64,000 bases of DNA, from NCBI GenBank assembly GCA_021819085.1, contig JAKASJ010000004.1, forward strand, positions 76,728-140,727. The letters run 5' to 3'. Each line of letters begins with the position of its first letter. Position 1 is the stretch's first letter. The notes below the pieces were generated by a model. That model was not told where the DNA came from and made no database searches. It saw only the letters and a program-made list of their open reading frames with translations. This DNA is from Pseudomonadota bacterium. Lineage in GTDB: Bacteria; Pseudomonadota; Gammaproteobacteria; Acidiferrobacterales; UBA6901. Below are positions 18,091 through 27,894 of the stretch, piece after piece. The position numbers and the translations under genes are program-made.

Positions 18091-18540
18091 ATGCCCACCT
18101 TCGTTTACATGACGCGCTGCGACGGTTGCGGCGAGTGCGTGGATATCTGTCCGTCCGACATCATGCACATCGATCGGACCTACCGGCGTGCGTACAACAT
18201 GGAGCCCAACTTCTGCTGGGAATGCTATTCGTGCGTCAAGGCCTGCCCGCAGCACGCGATCGACGTCCGCGGCTATGCGGACTTTGCCCCGCTCGGCCAC
18301 AGCGTGCGGGTGCTTCGGGAGGAGGACAAGGGAACGGTGTCCTGGAAGATAAGATACCGCGACGGACGGATAAAGGAATTCATGTTCCCGATCCGCACCA
18401 CGCCCTGGGGTTCCATCAAGGGGCCGGCCGAGTACGCGGTGCCTGACCCGAAGGGGCTGAACTCGGTCCTGCTGGCACACGAGCCCGAGGCGCTCATGGT
18501 CGGATCGCTCCCCACCCTGACCGCCATGAAAAAGGAATAG
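18091..18540 (+). CDS. aprB: Adenylylsulfate reductase beta subunit
   Basis: This 149-residue ferredoxin-like subunit has two 4Fe-4S motifs, CDGCGECVDICP (residues 10-21) and CWECYSCVKACP (48-59). A long C-terminal tail wraps the alpha subunit in known structures. It carries electrons from the AprA flavin to the membrane anchor. AGAGGTG precedes the ATG. It lies between aprM and aprA with gaps of 4 bases each, a tight operon. Confidence 0.97.
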   Translation: MPTFVYMTRCDGCGECVDICPSDIMHIDRTYRRAYNMEPNFCWECYSCVKACPQHAIDVRGYADFAPLGHSVRVLREEDKGTVSWKIRYRDGRIKEFMFPIRTTPWGSIKGPAEYAVPDPKGLNSVLLAHEPEALMVGSLPTLTAMKKE

Positions 18541-18544
18541 CGCC

Positions 18545-20392
18545 ATGGGACTATTTTCATCCAGAAAGACCCGGTTCGTTGATTGTGACATCCTTGTCAT
18601 TGGCGGCGGCTTTGGCGGCTGCGGCGCCACCTACGAATCCCGCTACTGGGGACGCGATCTGAAGATCGTGCTGGTCGAAAAGGCCAACATCGAGCGCAGC
18701 GGCGCGGTGGCGCATGGCCTGTCGGCGATCAACTGCTACATGGGCATGCGCTGGAACGAAAACCAGCCGGAAGACCACGTGCGCTACGCGCGCGGCGACC
18801 TGCTGGGCATCGTCCGGGAAGACATCGTCTATGACAACGCCCGGCACGTAGACTCGACCGTCCACAAGTTCGAGGAGTGGGGCCTGCCGATCATGAAGGA
18901 CGAAAAGACCGGCCGTTATCTGCGCGAAGGGAAATGGCAGATCATGATCCATGGCGAGAGCTACAAGCCGATCGTCGCCGAGGCCGCGCGCAAGGCGGCG
19001 AGCGAGGTGCACAACCGCATCATGGTGACCCATCTGCTGATGGACCGGAAGAAACCCAATCGCGTCGCCGGCGCCGTCGGCTTCAGCGTACGCAGCGGGG
19101 ATTTCTATGTCTTTCGGGCGAAGGCGGTGATCGTCGGGGCGGGCGGCGCTTCGCATATCTACCGCCCCCGGGCGATCGGCGAAGGCACGGGCCGGACGTG
19201 GTATGCGCCGTGGAGCAGCGCCTCGGCCTATGGCCTGTTGATACCCGTCGGCGCCAAGATGACACAGATGGAGAACCGCATCGTGCTCGCCCGCTTCAAG
19301 GACGGCTACGGCCCGGTCGGCGCCTGGTTCCTGCTGCTGAAATCCGTGGCCACCAACGCCAAAGGCGAGCAATATGAGGCAAGGTGGCTGGAGCACACCA
19401 AGGCCATCGTCGGAGAGAAATACACGACCAGTCACCCGTTCCCGACCTGCCTGCGCAATCACGCGATGCTGGAGGAGATGAAGGCCGGCCGGGGCCCCAT
19501 CTACATGCAGACGCCGGCAGTGCTCGATACCCGGGAGAAGGAGGAGATCGGCTGGGAGGATTTCCTCGACATGACTATCGGTCAGGCGGTGGTGTGGGCC
19601 GCTCAGAACATCGATCCCAGGGAGAAACCGTCCGAGCTGATCACCTCCGAACCCTACGTCATGGGTTCGCATGCCACCTGTTCCGGCGCCTGGGCGAGCG
19701 GCCCGGAGGACTGCGCGCCGGATGACTACCAGTGGGGCTACAACCGCATGACGACTGTCGAAGGGCTCTTCGGGGCCGGGGACACGATGGGCGGTGCGCC
19801 GCACAAGTTCTCGTCCGGGTCCTTCACCGAGGGCCGACTGGCCGGAAAGTCGGCGGTCCGCTATGTCAGGGATTTGAAAGGCGACCAGCCCGAGGCCGAT
19901 GAACACGAAGTCAATAAACTCAGGGAGACGGTGTTCAAGCCGCTCGAAAACTACAAGCTGGGCCGCAACGAGATCGTCGCTGGCACCGTATCGCCGAGTT
20001 ATCTGCTGCCGCTCCACGGTCTGCAGCGTCTGGAGAAGCTCATGGATGAGTACGTGGGCGGCTACAGCACCTTCTATGTCACCAGCAAACCGCTGCTTGA
20101 CCGGGGTCTGGAACTGCTCGCGATGCTGAAGGAGGATCTCAGCCACCTCGGCGCCGAAGACCTGCACCAGCTGCAGCGTGCCTGGGAGCTCCATCACCGG
20201 GTCTGGACGGCGGAATCCGTCACCCGGCATACGCTGTTCCGGGAGGAAACCCGCTGGCCCGGCTACTATTATCGCGCCGATTGTCCCAAGCTCGACGACA
20301 AAGACTGGCACGTGTTTACTGGTTCCCAGTACGACGTGAAGACCGGCGAATGGCGCATGGAAAAACTGCCTGTGCATCACATTATAAAATAA
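18545..20392 (+). CDS. aprA: Adenylylsulfate reductase alpha subunit
   Basis: This 615-residue FAD enzyme has the N-terminal dinucleotide motif DILVIGGGFGGCGA at about 14, then the succinate dehydrogenase/fumarate reductase-type fold with AHGLSAINCYMG and FGAGDTMGGAPHKFSSGSF. In sulfur oxidisers it runs in reverse, making APS from sulfite and AMP. The sulfate adenylyltransferase or APAT that completes the route is not in this window. The presence of aprM rather than qmo genes supports the oxidative direction. Confidence 0.97.
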   Translation: MGLFSSRKTRFVDCDILVIGGGFGGCGATYESRYWGRDLKIVLVEKANIERSGAVAHGLSAINCYMGMRWNENQPEDHVRYARGDLLGIVREDIVYDNARHVDSTVHKFEEWGLPIMKDEKTGRYLREGKWQIMIHGESYKPIVAEAARKAASEVHNRIMVTHLLMDRKKPNRVAGAVGFSVRSGDFYVFRAKAVIVGAGGASHIYRPRAIGEGTGRTWYAPWSSASAYGLLIPVGAKMTQMENRIVLARFKDGYGPVGAWFLLLKSVATNAKGEQYEARWLEHTKAIVGEKYTTSHPFPTCLRNHAMLEEMKAGRGPIYMQTPAVLDTREKEEIGWEDFLDMTIGQAVVWAAQNIDPREKPSELITSEPYVMGSHATCSGAWASGPEDCAPDDYQWGYNRMTTVEGLFGAGDTMGGAPHKFSSGSFTEGRLAGKSAVRYVRDLKGDQPEADEHEVNKLRETVFKPLENYKLGRNEIVAGTVSPSYLLPLHGLQRLEKLMDEYVGGYSTFYVTSKPLLDRGLELLAMLKEDLSHLGAEDLHQLQRAWELHHRVWTAESVTRHTLFREETRWPGYYYRADCPKLDDKDWHVFTGSQYDVKTGEWRMEKLPVHHIIK

Positions 20393-21767
20393 GCAGCATC
20401 AATCAGTTATGCAGGACAATTCAGGCAGAACATCAATCTCTGGCAAGAACCGTTACGTCGAGACGAGAAGAAGAACGGCGCATGCGGCCTGCGCATGAAC
20501 GCAGTCCAGGTAATTATAATTCTGGCGTTTCAGGATTGGGGGCAAGCGGGATATCCGGGATAGAGATCGAGGTTATCACGCGGTGTTTCTTAACTTCGCA
20601 TAATGTATATTATGTTAAATAATGGTCGGCACAGGGTCCCCACGTGCGGGATGTTTCCGAACTTCATTGGCAACCGGTGGTTCTGTCGTCCGCCGGCGAC
20701 CCCGGCAACACACCTGAGTGTTTGTGCTCCGCGTAATCATTAACACCTAATCTATCTATTACTACAATTTTCCGCTGTGACTGATGTACTCGTTGTGTGG
20801 ATGCAACCCGAGGGGCAGCCTTGCATGTACGATATGAATGGCGATTACCCAGGGATCCAGGATCTTGCCGCTCGTCCGGTTCAATGAGCCAATAAGCGAA
20901 TTTATTTACTCGTCGCGGACGTCAAGGATCTGGCGCTCGGCTACACTCGCTATACAGCGGTAACGGAGGAACGCAGAGGCGTCGTAAGGGCAAGTCCTCA
21001 TCTGACTTGGCGGACGCATATTGGCCATATCCGGTCGTGGAAGTGGCTGAATTGTCGACGATGAGTCTGGAAATGAGAGAGGCGACGCGATCTTGCCGGC
21101 GCATGCAACAGAAGTCCGGTAGGTACGGATCGCCCTGGGTATAGGCCGTGATCCTGCTTCTGGCATCACGCCCTGTTTCGCCCGACTACCGGATTCATTA
21201 ATTAAAATAAGTTCGTCTCCCATGATCAGTCGAAAACACTTTAACTCAAATCGCATATCGTATTCATTACAAAGTAATTTCAATCGGATCTTGGACAGAC
21301 TCGGCAGCCTGTCTATGCCCGGGCGGCCGTCATGATCGTCTGCTACAGGCTATACTTCCCTGAAAGGGTCATTAGATTTAAAGCTGATCCAGGATCCTGC
21401 CGGATGCCATTCGGACAGCGATTCACCGCCCAGGGAGCGCAGTCGTGATGTACGGTGTTTTGAACTCATATGGCATGGGGAATTCCGTAACGGCCGTGCC
21501 GTTGACATTCACCCAGATCGATCGCGTGGCACGCCGTTCTCTGCCGAGCAGAAAGGGCTGTGCGGTAATCGCCCGTCGTATTATGAGTCTCTTCTTATGA
21601 GCCTCATCGCGGGTTTTCAAGCTCCTACGCCACCGGATTCGGCGCACCGCGGATCCATCACGGCAGTTTCAGCGTTCCTGGACTCGCCGCCCGCACCGCG
21701 CGGTTCCGGGCCAGGCCACGCGACGCATGGAACTCATGCAAGAGCGCTATGCGGACCGGCGTCGGGG
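20393..21767. other. Long gap between apr operon and pilin genes
   Basis: About 1.4 kb without a convincing gene. Open frames (20906-21283 minus, 21423-21647 minus) have no ribosome sites or known domains. The first part is richer in A and T than the flanking genes. It must contain the pilin promoter, but I could not place one. A TTGACA at 21502 lacks a matching -10. Confidence 0.5.
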
Positions 21768-22181
21768 ATGCAGCACGGGTTCAGCCTGATCGAGCTTGTG
21801 GTCGTGATGGCCATCGTGGTGATTCTGGCCATCATCACTATTCCCTCTTACCGGCGCTACATCATGAAGTCCGATATCCAGACAGCACAGGCGGCTATGA
21901 TGTCGATGGCAAACGATCTGCGCCAGTACGCACAGGATCGTGAGACCTATGTGGGCGGGTGCCCCGTGACTCCGCCGCCCACCGAGGATTTCACGCTGTC
22001 CTGCCCGACGCTGACAGCGACAACGTATACGATCCAGGCCACAGGCACTGGCAGCCTGAGCGGGTTCACGTTCACGCTCGATCAGAACGGCGACCGGTCG
22101 ACGACTAACGTGGCGTCCGGATGGACGTCAAACAGTACGTGCTGGATTTCGGATCCTCAGGGCGATTGTGCGGTGGAATAG
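21768..22181 (+). CDS. Type IV prepilin (PilE/PilA-like)
   Basis: This 137-residue prepilin has a very short leader, MQHG, then FSLIELVVVMAIVVILAIITIPSY. That gives the G/F cleavage site for PilD, Glu at +5, and the hydrophobic assembly helix. The C-terminal part is a small globular domain with cysteines near both ends of the pilin loop (VGGCPV and GDCAVE). The track start at 21597 would add an implausible leader. PilE-like minor pilins usually close this operon, but here the gene leads it, 4 bases before the FimT-like gene. Confidence 0.88.
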   Translation: MQHGFSLIELVVVMAIVVILAIITIPSYRRYIMKSDIQTAQAAMMSMANDLRQYAQDRETYVGGCPVTPPPTEDFTLSCPTLTATTYTIQATGTGSLSGFTFTLDQNGDRSTTNVASGWTSNSTCWISDPQGDCAVE

Positions 22182-22185
22182 ACCG

Positions 22186-22656
22186 ATGCGGCAGACAGGC
22201 TTCACACTTCTTGAACTGATCGTGACGATCGCGGTGGCCGCGATCATCCTGGCACTGGGCGTGCCCTCGTTTCTTTCCTCGATCCGTCACCAGCAGGTCG
22301 TTTCGGTGACGGAGAATTTCGAGCAGGACGTTGCCTGGGTACGCGGCCAGGCGATTTCGGGCGCGAGCACGGCGACGCTGACGCTCGCGACTGACTGTTC
22401 GTGGGTGGCCAGCACCGGCTCGCCTGCTGCGGATGCGCAGCACTCCATGAGCGCGGCGCAGCTCGCCACGGATTCCCCCGGGATCACCTGTCAGAACGTG
22501 CCGGGCGGAGGTCTGCTATTGAGTTTCGACAATCTGGGACTGGTCCAGTCGACGACCACGAATACCATCACGTTTGCACCGAGCCCCGGCCTGCCGGTCA
22601 GTATCGAAGTGTTCGGCTCCGGGGCGATCGTGGAGGACCCGCAGCATGTGTCCTAG
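22186..22656 (+). CDS. GspH/FimT-family pseudopilin (FimT/FimU)
   Basis: This 156-residue prepilin has leader MRQTG, then FTLLELIVTIAVAAIILALGVPSF with Glu at +5. The remainder is the beta-rich GspH/FimT domain. It is a minor pilin that helps prime pilus assembly in the inner membrane. The start at ATG 22186 replaces the track start at 22168. The 3' end overlaps the pilV start by 11 bases, suggesting translational coupling. Confidence 0.88.
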   Translation: MRQTGFTLLELIVTIAVAAIILALGVPSFLSSIRHQQVVSVTENFEQDVAWVRGQAISGASTATLTLATDCSWVASTGSPAADAQHSMSAAQLATDSPGITCQNVPGGGLLLSFDNLGLVQSTTTNTITFAPSPGLPVSIEVFGSGAIVEDPQHVS

Positions 22657-23092
22657 CCGTGCTGTCCGGCGCCAGAGCGGAATCGGGCTGATCGATGTGC
22701 TCGTGGCCATGCTGGTGTTTTCGCTGGGTCTCCTCGGCCTGGCGGCCCTCTATGTGCGCGCCGCCCCTGCCCCGCTGCAGAACATGGATGCGATGGCGGT
22801 GCAGACTGCTGCCGACAGCTTCATGGCAGCGCTCGCGACGGAGACGTCCAGCCTGCCGCTAAACGCATCGAGCGTCACGAGTCCCTCCGGCATGCCCACG
22901 ACACCTCTGCAGCAATGGTTCAGCCAGACGGTACAGAATCTGCCGGGACTGACCGTAACCGTAGTCAGCGGCAATGATGCGCTGGGCAATCCCTGTTCGA
23001 CTTTAAGCTGCGGTATTGACCTAACCCTGGGCTGGACCCAGTTCGGCTCGCTGCGCACACAGGAATTTTATGGACAAATCGGAATCCACTGA
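22646..23092 (+). CDS. pilV: Type IV pilus minor pilin PilV
   Basis: This 148-residue protein has leader MCPSRAVRRQSG, then IGLIDVLVAMLVFSLGLLGLAALYVR, the PilV-type helix with the SLGLLGLA signature. The +5 residue is Asp where prepilins nearly always have Glu, a conservative but notable change for methylation and assembly. The start at ATG 22646 lies inside the end of the fimT-like gene; the track start at 22574 is too early. The end overlaps pilW by 23 bases. Confidence 0.87.
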   Translation: MCPSRAVRRQSGIGLIDVLVAMLVFSLGLLGLAALYVRAAPAPLQNMDAMAVQTAADSFMAALATETSSLPLNASSVTSPSGMPTTPLQQWFSQTVQNLPGLTVTVVSGNDALGNPCSTLSCGIDLTLGWTQFGSLRTQEFYGQIGIH

Positions 23093-24332
23093 GCGCGGGC
23101 TGACGCTGATCGAACTGATGGTGTCGCTGGCAGTTGCCACGATCCTGGGGCTCGCGATCCTGGGTGTGATCACGTATGGGGCGGCCCGGGACCGGGCCAG
23201 CAGCAATGCCACCGATCTCAACGACAACGCCCGCGCCGCCCTGACGCTGCTCACCCGGGATGTGGCAAGCGCCGGATTCATGTTCGGCGCAGCGCAGTCG
23301 CAGTGCGCCATAACCCTGTCCTACGACGGCGGTTTCCCCTCCGGCTATGTGCCGATGAACCCGATCTGGACGGTGCCGCAGGCGGCAGGACAGACCCTGC
23401 CCATGGGCGGTTCGCCCATACCGTCCACGAGTGGTGCGATCGAGAATTACCCGGCCAGCACAAACACCAATGCCGCGGGTGTCGCGCAGGTGCTGCTGAT
23501 ATCCTCAGCGCCGTCCGTGAGTACCTATATCGCGCAGACTTCAGCACCGATCTATATCGTGCAGTTCGGCACCACACAGTCGAGCAGCGGGGGCGGCGCG
23601 ATCTCCAGTACCCAGCTGCCGGTGTCCACGCTGCAGCTCAACAGTACCACGGGCATCAGTCAGGGTGACACGGCGTTCCTGCAGGTGCCGATGAATGGGG
23701 GCAACGTCTGCATGCGAATCCCCATCGTCAACATCGGGACAGCGACCGGGGGCGGCGCGACCTACATCGACAGCAAGCCGTCCAGCTATATGCCGCCAAA
23801 CGGCTACAGTGATTTTGCGTCGCAGATTCCCTCAAGCTACGGAACCCTGACCAACAGCAACCTGCTGCACTCCCGCATTCTCGATCTCGGCCAGACTGCG
23901 GACACGCTTGAGATCATTCAGTACTGGATCGACGATAGCCAGGGGTTCCCGGTGCTCTGGCGTGCCACCTACAGTGCGCTCACCGATGCGATGATTCAAT
24001 CCGAAGCGCTCGCCCCCGGCGTGGTGAGCCTGCAGGTGCTGTTTGACACCGTGCCGAAAGGTTCCCCAACGGGGACGCCGCTCACATGGAAGTCGTGGCC
24101 GGACGTGGCATCGACCGACCAGATCGTCACCGCCGACGTGGCCATCGTCGCGCGCAGTCTGCACTCCGATCCCGCGTACACGGCGCCCGCAACCATCGTG
24201 GTACCACAGCCGGCCTCGGGTCTCGTCTCCCCGGATGCATTCGTCAACTACGTGCCGCAGACCAACGAGGTCCACGACCACTTTTCCGTCTACACGGCGC
24301 AGCTCGCACTGCGCAATCTGACATGGAACTGA
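23070..24332 (+). CDS. pilW: Type IV pilus minor pilin PilW
   Basis: This 420-residue protein has leader MDKSESTERG, then LTLIELMVSLAVATILGLAILGVITYGA with Glu at +5. The block NARAALTLLTRDVASAGF that follows is characteristic of PilW. A long beta-rich C-terminal region of about 350 residues is Ser/Thr/Gly-rich. It is part of the minor pilin complex at the pilus tip. It overlaps pilV and is directly followed by pilX. Confidence 0.9.
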   Translation: MDKSESTERGLTLIELMVSLAVATILGLAILGVITYGAARDRASSNATDLNDNARAALTLLTRDVASAGFMFGAAQSQCAITLSYDGGFPSGYVPMNPIWTVPQAAGQTLPMGGSPIPSTSGAIENYPASTNTNAAGVAQVLLISSAPSVSTYIAQTSAPIYIVQFGTTQSSSGGGAISSTQLPVSTLQLNSTTGISQGDTAFLQVPMNGGNVCMRIPIVNIGTATGGGATYIDSKPSSYMPPNGYSDFASQIPSSYGTLTNSNLLHSRILDLGQTADTLEIIQYWIDDSQGFPVLWRATYSALTDAMIQSEALAPGVVSLQVLFDTVPKGSPTGTPLTWKSWPDVASTDQIVTADVAIVARSLHSDPAYTAPATIVVPQPASGLVSPDAFVNYVPQTNEVHDHFSVYTAQLALRNLTWN

Positions 24333-24334
24333 GC

Positions 24335-24892
24335 ATGCAGAAATTGTCCCTTCGGCGGCAGCGCGGCTCCGCGCTGCTCTTCGCGCTGGTCGCCCTGCTG
24401 CTGGTATTTCTCGGCGCAATATTCACCTTGCGCGGCGTGCTGACGGACAGCGGGCTGACCGACCGTTTCTCGGAGCGCCAGAAGGACGTCCAGGCGAGCG
24501 ACCTGGCGCTGCAGTGGATTGCGAACCAGATTGCTCTTCTCGGCACCACGCAGGCGCTGGAGATATCGGCGACCGGCCAGACGTGGTACCTGAGCTCACC
24601 GCCGGTACCGCCGCTGCCGATTGGCTGGCCACTGCCGGCTTACTGGCAAACTTGCTCCAGTTCCAGCACCCGGACCAGCACTGACACCTGTGCCCAGGTA
24701 CCGATGCCGGCCCATGTGCCGCAGTCGGCCCTGGTCTTCGTGGAACCGACCGGGCGGGTCGATCCCTATGCCTGCAACACCCAGGGATTGACCGCAATCT
24801 ATTACGACGTATGGATCCATACGACTGACGCGCGCGGCGGGGTTTCTGCCGATACCGAATCACTGTACAAGCTCTGCGTACTCAGCGGCTGA
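24335..24892 (+). CDS. pilX: Type IV pilus assembly protein PilX
   Basis: This 185-residue protein starts MQKLSLRRQRG, followed by the hydrophobic SALLFALVALLLVFLGAIFTLRG, the usual PilX N-terminus. PilX lacks the +5 Glu, as is common. An in-frame ATG at 24323 is an alternative start overlapping pilW. Its C-terminal half has paired cysteines (QTCSSS, DTCAQV). It is a minor pilin acting with PilV and PilW to attach the tip adhesin PilY1, which starts 7 bases after its stop. Confidence 0.85.
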   Translation: MQKLSLRRQRGSALLFALVALLLVFLGAIFTLRGVLTDSGLTDRFSERQKDVQASDLALQWIANQIALLGTTQALEISATGQTWYLSSPPVPPLPIGWPLPAYWQTCSSSSTRTSTDTCAQVPMPAHVPQSALVFVEPTGRVDPYACNTQGLTAIYYDVWIHTTDARGGVSADTESLYKLCVLSG

Positions 24893-24899
24893 GGTGGTT

Positions 24900-27713
24900 A
24901 TGAATAACTCAAGAAAAATCCGGGATCACGTCATCGGGCCGTGGCTGGCGGTGGTCATCACCTTCGGCCTGATGCCATTGACGGCGTTCGCACAAACAAA
25001 CATCATCCAGGATGACTTCACGGGCTCGTCGGCGATGCTCAACTGGGTTCCCGCAGGCACCCTCAACGGCGTCGTCGGCAACTGGACTCCCTGTCTCACG
25101 GCCGGCAACAACACCGGCTCGATCCCCGGCTGCAACCTCAGTACTCCGGATCCCGTGGGATCCGGGGCGCTGCGCCTGACCAATAACGCGACCAACGAGG
25201 CGGGGGTGATCATGTCGAACTTCACCTATCCGTCCAGCCAGGGGATCCAGGTCACCTTCACGACGTATACCTACGGCGGCAACGGATACACAAACTATAA
25301 CAGTATTCAATCAGGCGCGGACGGCATTGCCTTTTATCTTCTTGACGGGACTCAGGCTCCCAACGTCGGCGCCTTCGGCGGCAGCCTCGGATACAGCTGC
25401 TCCAACACGAATTCTCCCTACAACGGTATGGCTGGCGCCTACATGGGGCTCGGTATCGATGAATACGGGAATTTCCTCAACCAAAGCGACAACACGGCCA
25501 CCGGCATCAACGGCCACGCGAACCCCGGAGAAATCGGCCTGCGCGGCTATGGCAACGTCAACATGGCGGCGCTTCAGGCCATCAATCCCAATGAAAATAA
25601 CCCGAGCGATGTGCAAACTGTCTGCAAAAACGGCGGCACCTATACCTACATGGTGAATGGCGAGCAGCAATCCACGACGCTCCCGGATTACGCCATGATC
25701 CCGGGCGCTTACAAGATCCTTCCTTCGAATGAACCGATCTTCAGTCAGGAAAACAGTTCATCGCCCTCGCGCGCGAAGGCGACACCCATCACCTACAAGC
25801 TGGTCATCTCGCCCACCGGGCTGTTGAGTTTCTGGTACAACTACAACAACACGGGATTCCAGAGCGTCATCTCGCAGCAAAGCATCTCGGCGTCGAATGG
25901 CCCGATGCCGGGCAGCTTTCGCTTCGGATTCGGTGCTTCCAGCGGCGGCGGTTCCAATTACCATGAGATCACCTGCTTTACTGCCAGCCCCGCAAACAGT
26001 TCGGTCGGCGCCCCGGTCGCGCCCCTGTCGATTACCTCCGGCAATTTCATCTACATGCTGACGAGCGGGCTCGATCCCATCGCCGGGCACGCCGATGCTT
26101 ACGCGGTGTCCGCGAACGGGACGCCGTCCACGACGGCCGCCTGGGATGCCGCTGCGGAAATGAACACGACCAACCGGACGGACGATCTGTGGTCGACGGC
26201 ATCCGACAATACGACCCCGGTCCTGTTTACCGCGCTCGACAGCGCCGCCTTCGCGCTGACGCCGACGACCTGCGTTCCCAATACCGGCACGATCATCGAC
26301 TACACGATCGACCCGAGCTACCCCACACCCTCCAACTGTCCAAGCTACCTTGACGGGCGTCAATCCGGCTGGTATCTGGGGGAATTCTCGTCGGACGATG
26401 CCGGCGGGCTGCTCACGCCGCCTAATAATCCGCTGGACCTGACGCTTCCCGGTTACGTGACCTTTTCCCAGAGCGAGTCCACCCGCGCGGATGCACTGTT
26501 GTTCACGAACAACGACGGCTTCCTCTATTCTGTCAATGCGCAGACCGGGGCCCTGAACTGGGGCTGGATGCCCAGGGCGTTCGTTTCCCAGCTGCAGAAC
26601 TACACGGTCATCCCCACGGATTCCCCGGGCCTGCTGGACGGCAACTTCTCCACGGTCGATGCCGTCGACGCATCGGGAAGCTGGGCCACCTATGTCATCG
26701 GCTCGGCCGAAGGCGGCGCCTACTGGTATGACCTCAAGCTCAACAGCAGCGGCGCTCCCGGTGCAGTGATCCCGGCGCCCGCCGTCCCCGCCGGGGCGAC
26801 CTATCCGCAGCGTCAGGCGCCCGTGGTTGCGAACGTACCGGTCGCCACGACCGTAAACGGCCAGAATGTCACGCAGGTCCAGCAAATTGCCGCGTTTGTG
26901 GCGAACACAGGCTCCGGCAGCTCAGCCACGAGCACCTTGTATGAATTCAACGTGGCAACCGGAAGCACAAACTCCTACGCAATCTCGATCGGCCACAGCG
27001 GCATGATCGCCGCGCAGGTGTCGAGCAACCTGTTTTTCGATGCCGCTTCGCAGCAGCTGTATTTCGGAGATTCAGCAGGGAATGTCTACGTCATGCCCAT
27101 CACGGACAACGCCCAGTCCGACGTCGGCAACATTGCGTCGCTCGGGACCACGAAAGACGGGCTGCCGATCGAGTTTCTGGGCTTCCAGCAGGAGAACACC
27201 GCGCCGTATCTTTGGGCCGCGTCGCAAAGCGGGATGACTGTCTTCGGAATCGGGACTGCCGGATGGCAGCCGCTGTGGGCAACCGACACTTCTGCCGGCT
27301 ATGTGTACAATTCCGCGAACAGTTCCTGGACGATCAGCAGCAGCGTCGGGTCTCTTCAGGCCACGGCCCAGATTTCGGCGATGCCGGTGGTGGTCAACAA
27401 CAGCCTGGTCGTCCCGGCGTATGTGCCGCCCTCGGCATCCGCCGCGAGCTGCGGTATCCTGGGCTCGGGTTATTACGATTTCTTCAACCTCACGACTGGA
27501 AGTTTCCCGACAAATACGATCATGGGTTCGAATGGCAGCTATCTCACGGGCGATGAATATATCGGCGTCGGAGTCGCTTATTCACCGACGGTATCGATTT
27601 CGAGCACCGGATTGCCGGTACTCGGCGGGACCCAGCAGACGGTTACACCCACTGCACCGCTCGTGTTTTCAAAAGCCGGGGTGAATGCCGTGGTCCAGTG
27701 GCGCGTGCACTGA
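24900..27713 (+). CDS. PilY1-type pilus tip protein with lectin-like N-terminal domain
   Basis: This 937-residue exported protein has a signal peptide ending LTAFA/Q near residue 33. GAGG lies five bases before ATG 24900. Residues about 35-365 resemble a bacterial L-type (legume-like) lectin fold: an early FTG..MLNWV strand, then SGADGIAFYLLDG, GAFGGSLGYS and a GLGIDEYGNF metal-loop-like segment. About residues 375-937 form a propeller-like PilY1 C-terminal domain with PQQ-type blades (NNDGFLYSVNAQTGALNWGW, GDSAGNVYV). Position after pilVWX supports a tip adhesin. Canonical PilY1 carries a von Willebrand-like N-terminus, so this domain swap is unusual. I see no obvious DxDxDG calcium loop. 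Confidence 0.82.
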   Translation: MNNSRKIRDHVIGPWLAVVITFGLMPLTAFAQTNIIQDDFTGSSAMLNWVPAGTLNGVVGNWTPCLTAGNNTGSIPGCNLSTPDPVGSGALRLTNNATNEAGVIMSNFTYPSSQGIQVTFTTYTYGGNGYTNYNSIQSGADGIAFYLLDGTQAPNVGAFGGSLGYSCSNTNSPYNGMAGAYMGLGIDEYGNFLNQSDNTATGINGHANPGEIGLRGYGNVNMAALQAINPNENNPSDVQTVCKNGGTYTYMVNGEQQSTTLPDYAMIPGAYKILPSNEPIFSQENSSSPSRAKATPITYKLVISPTGLLSFWYNYNNTGFQSVISQQSISASNGPMPGSFRFGFGASSGGGSNYHEITCFTASPANSSVGAPVAPLSITSGNFIYMLTSGLDPIAGHADAYAVSANGTPSTTAAWDAAAEMNTTNRTDDLWSTASDNTTPVLFTALDSAAFALTPTTCVPNTGTIIDYTIDPSYPTPSNCPSYLDGRQSGWYLGEFSSDDAGGLLTPPNNPLDLTLPGYVTFSQSESTRADALLFTNNDGFLYSVNAQTGALNWGWMPRAFVSQLQNYTVIPTDSPGLLDGNFSTVDAVDASGSWATYVIGSAEGGAYWYDLKLNSSGAPGAVIPAPAVPAGATYPQRQAPVVANVPVATTVNGQNVTQVQQIAAFVANTGSGSSATSTLYEFNVATGSTNSYAISIGHSGMIAAQVSSNLFFDAASQQLYFGDSAGNVYVMPITDNAQSDVGNIASLGTTKDGLPIEFLGFQQENTAPYLWAASQSGMTVFGIGTAGWQPLWATDTSAGYVYNSANSSWTISSSVGSLQATAQISAMPVVVNNSLVVPAYVPPSASAASCGILGSGYYDFFNLTTGSFPTNTIMGSNGSYLTGDEYIGVGVAYSPTVSISSTGLPVLGGTQQTVTPTAPLVFSKAGVNAVVQWRVH

Positions 27714-27894
27714 GTCCGGACGGCGGTGATGATCGCTCCCGAAATCCGGGCGGCCATCCGGGGGCGCAGGGACCGAACCGGTCCCGGGTCACGGGGTTCC
27801 GGGAAATCAGCCGGAAGGGGCGCTCTGCCCTGAGAACCGGTGGACGCCGCCACCGCCGGCGTAGCACGACGACGCAACCGTCCGGGCGATACGT

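Noticed and set aside
18557-20380. 607-residue minus-strand ORF
   Set aside because: Shadow of aprA.
21502-21530. TTGACA upstream of the pilin gene as a promoter
   Set aside because: No acceptable -10 hexamer at 16-18 bases.
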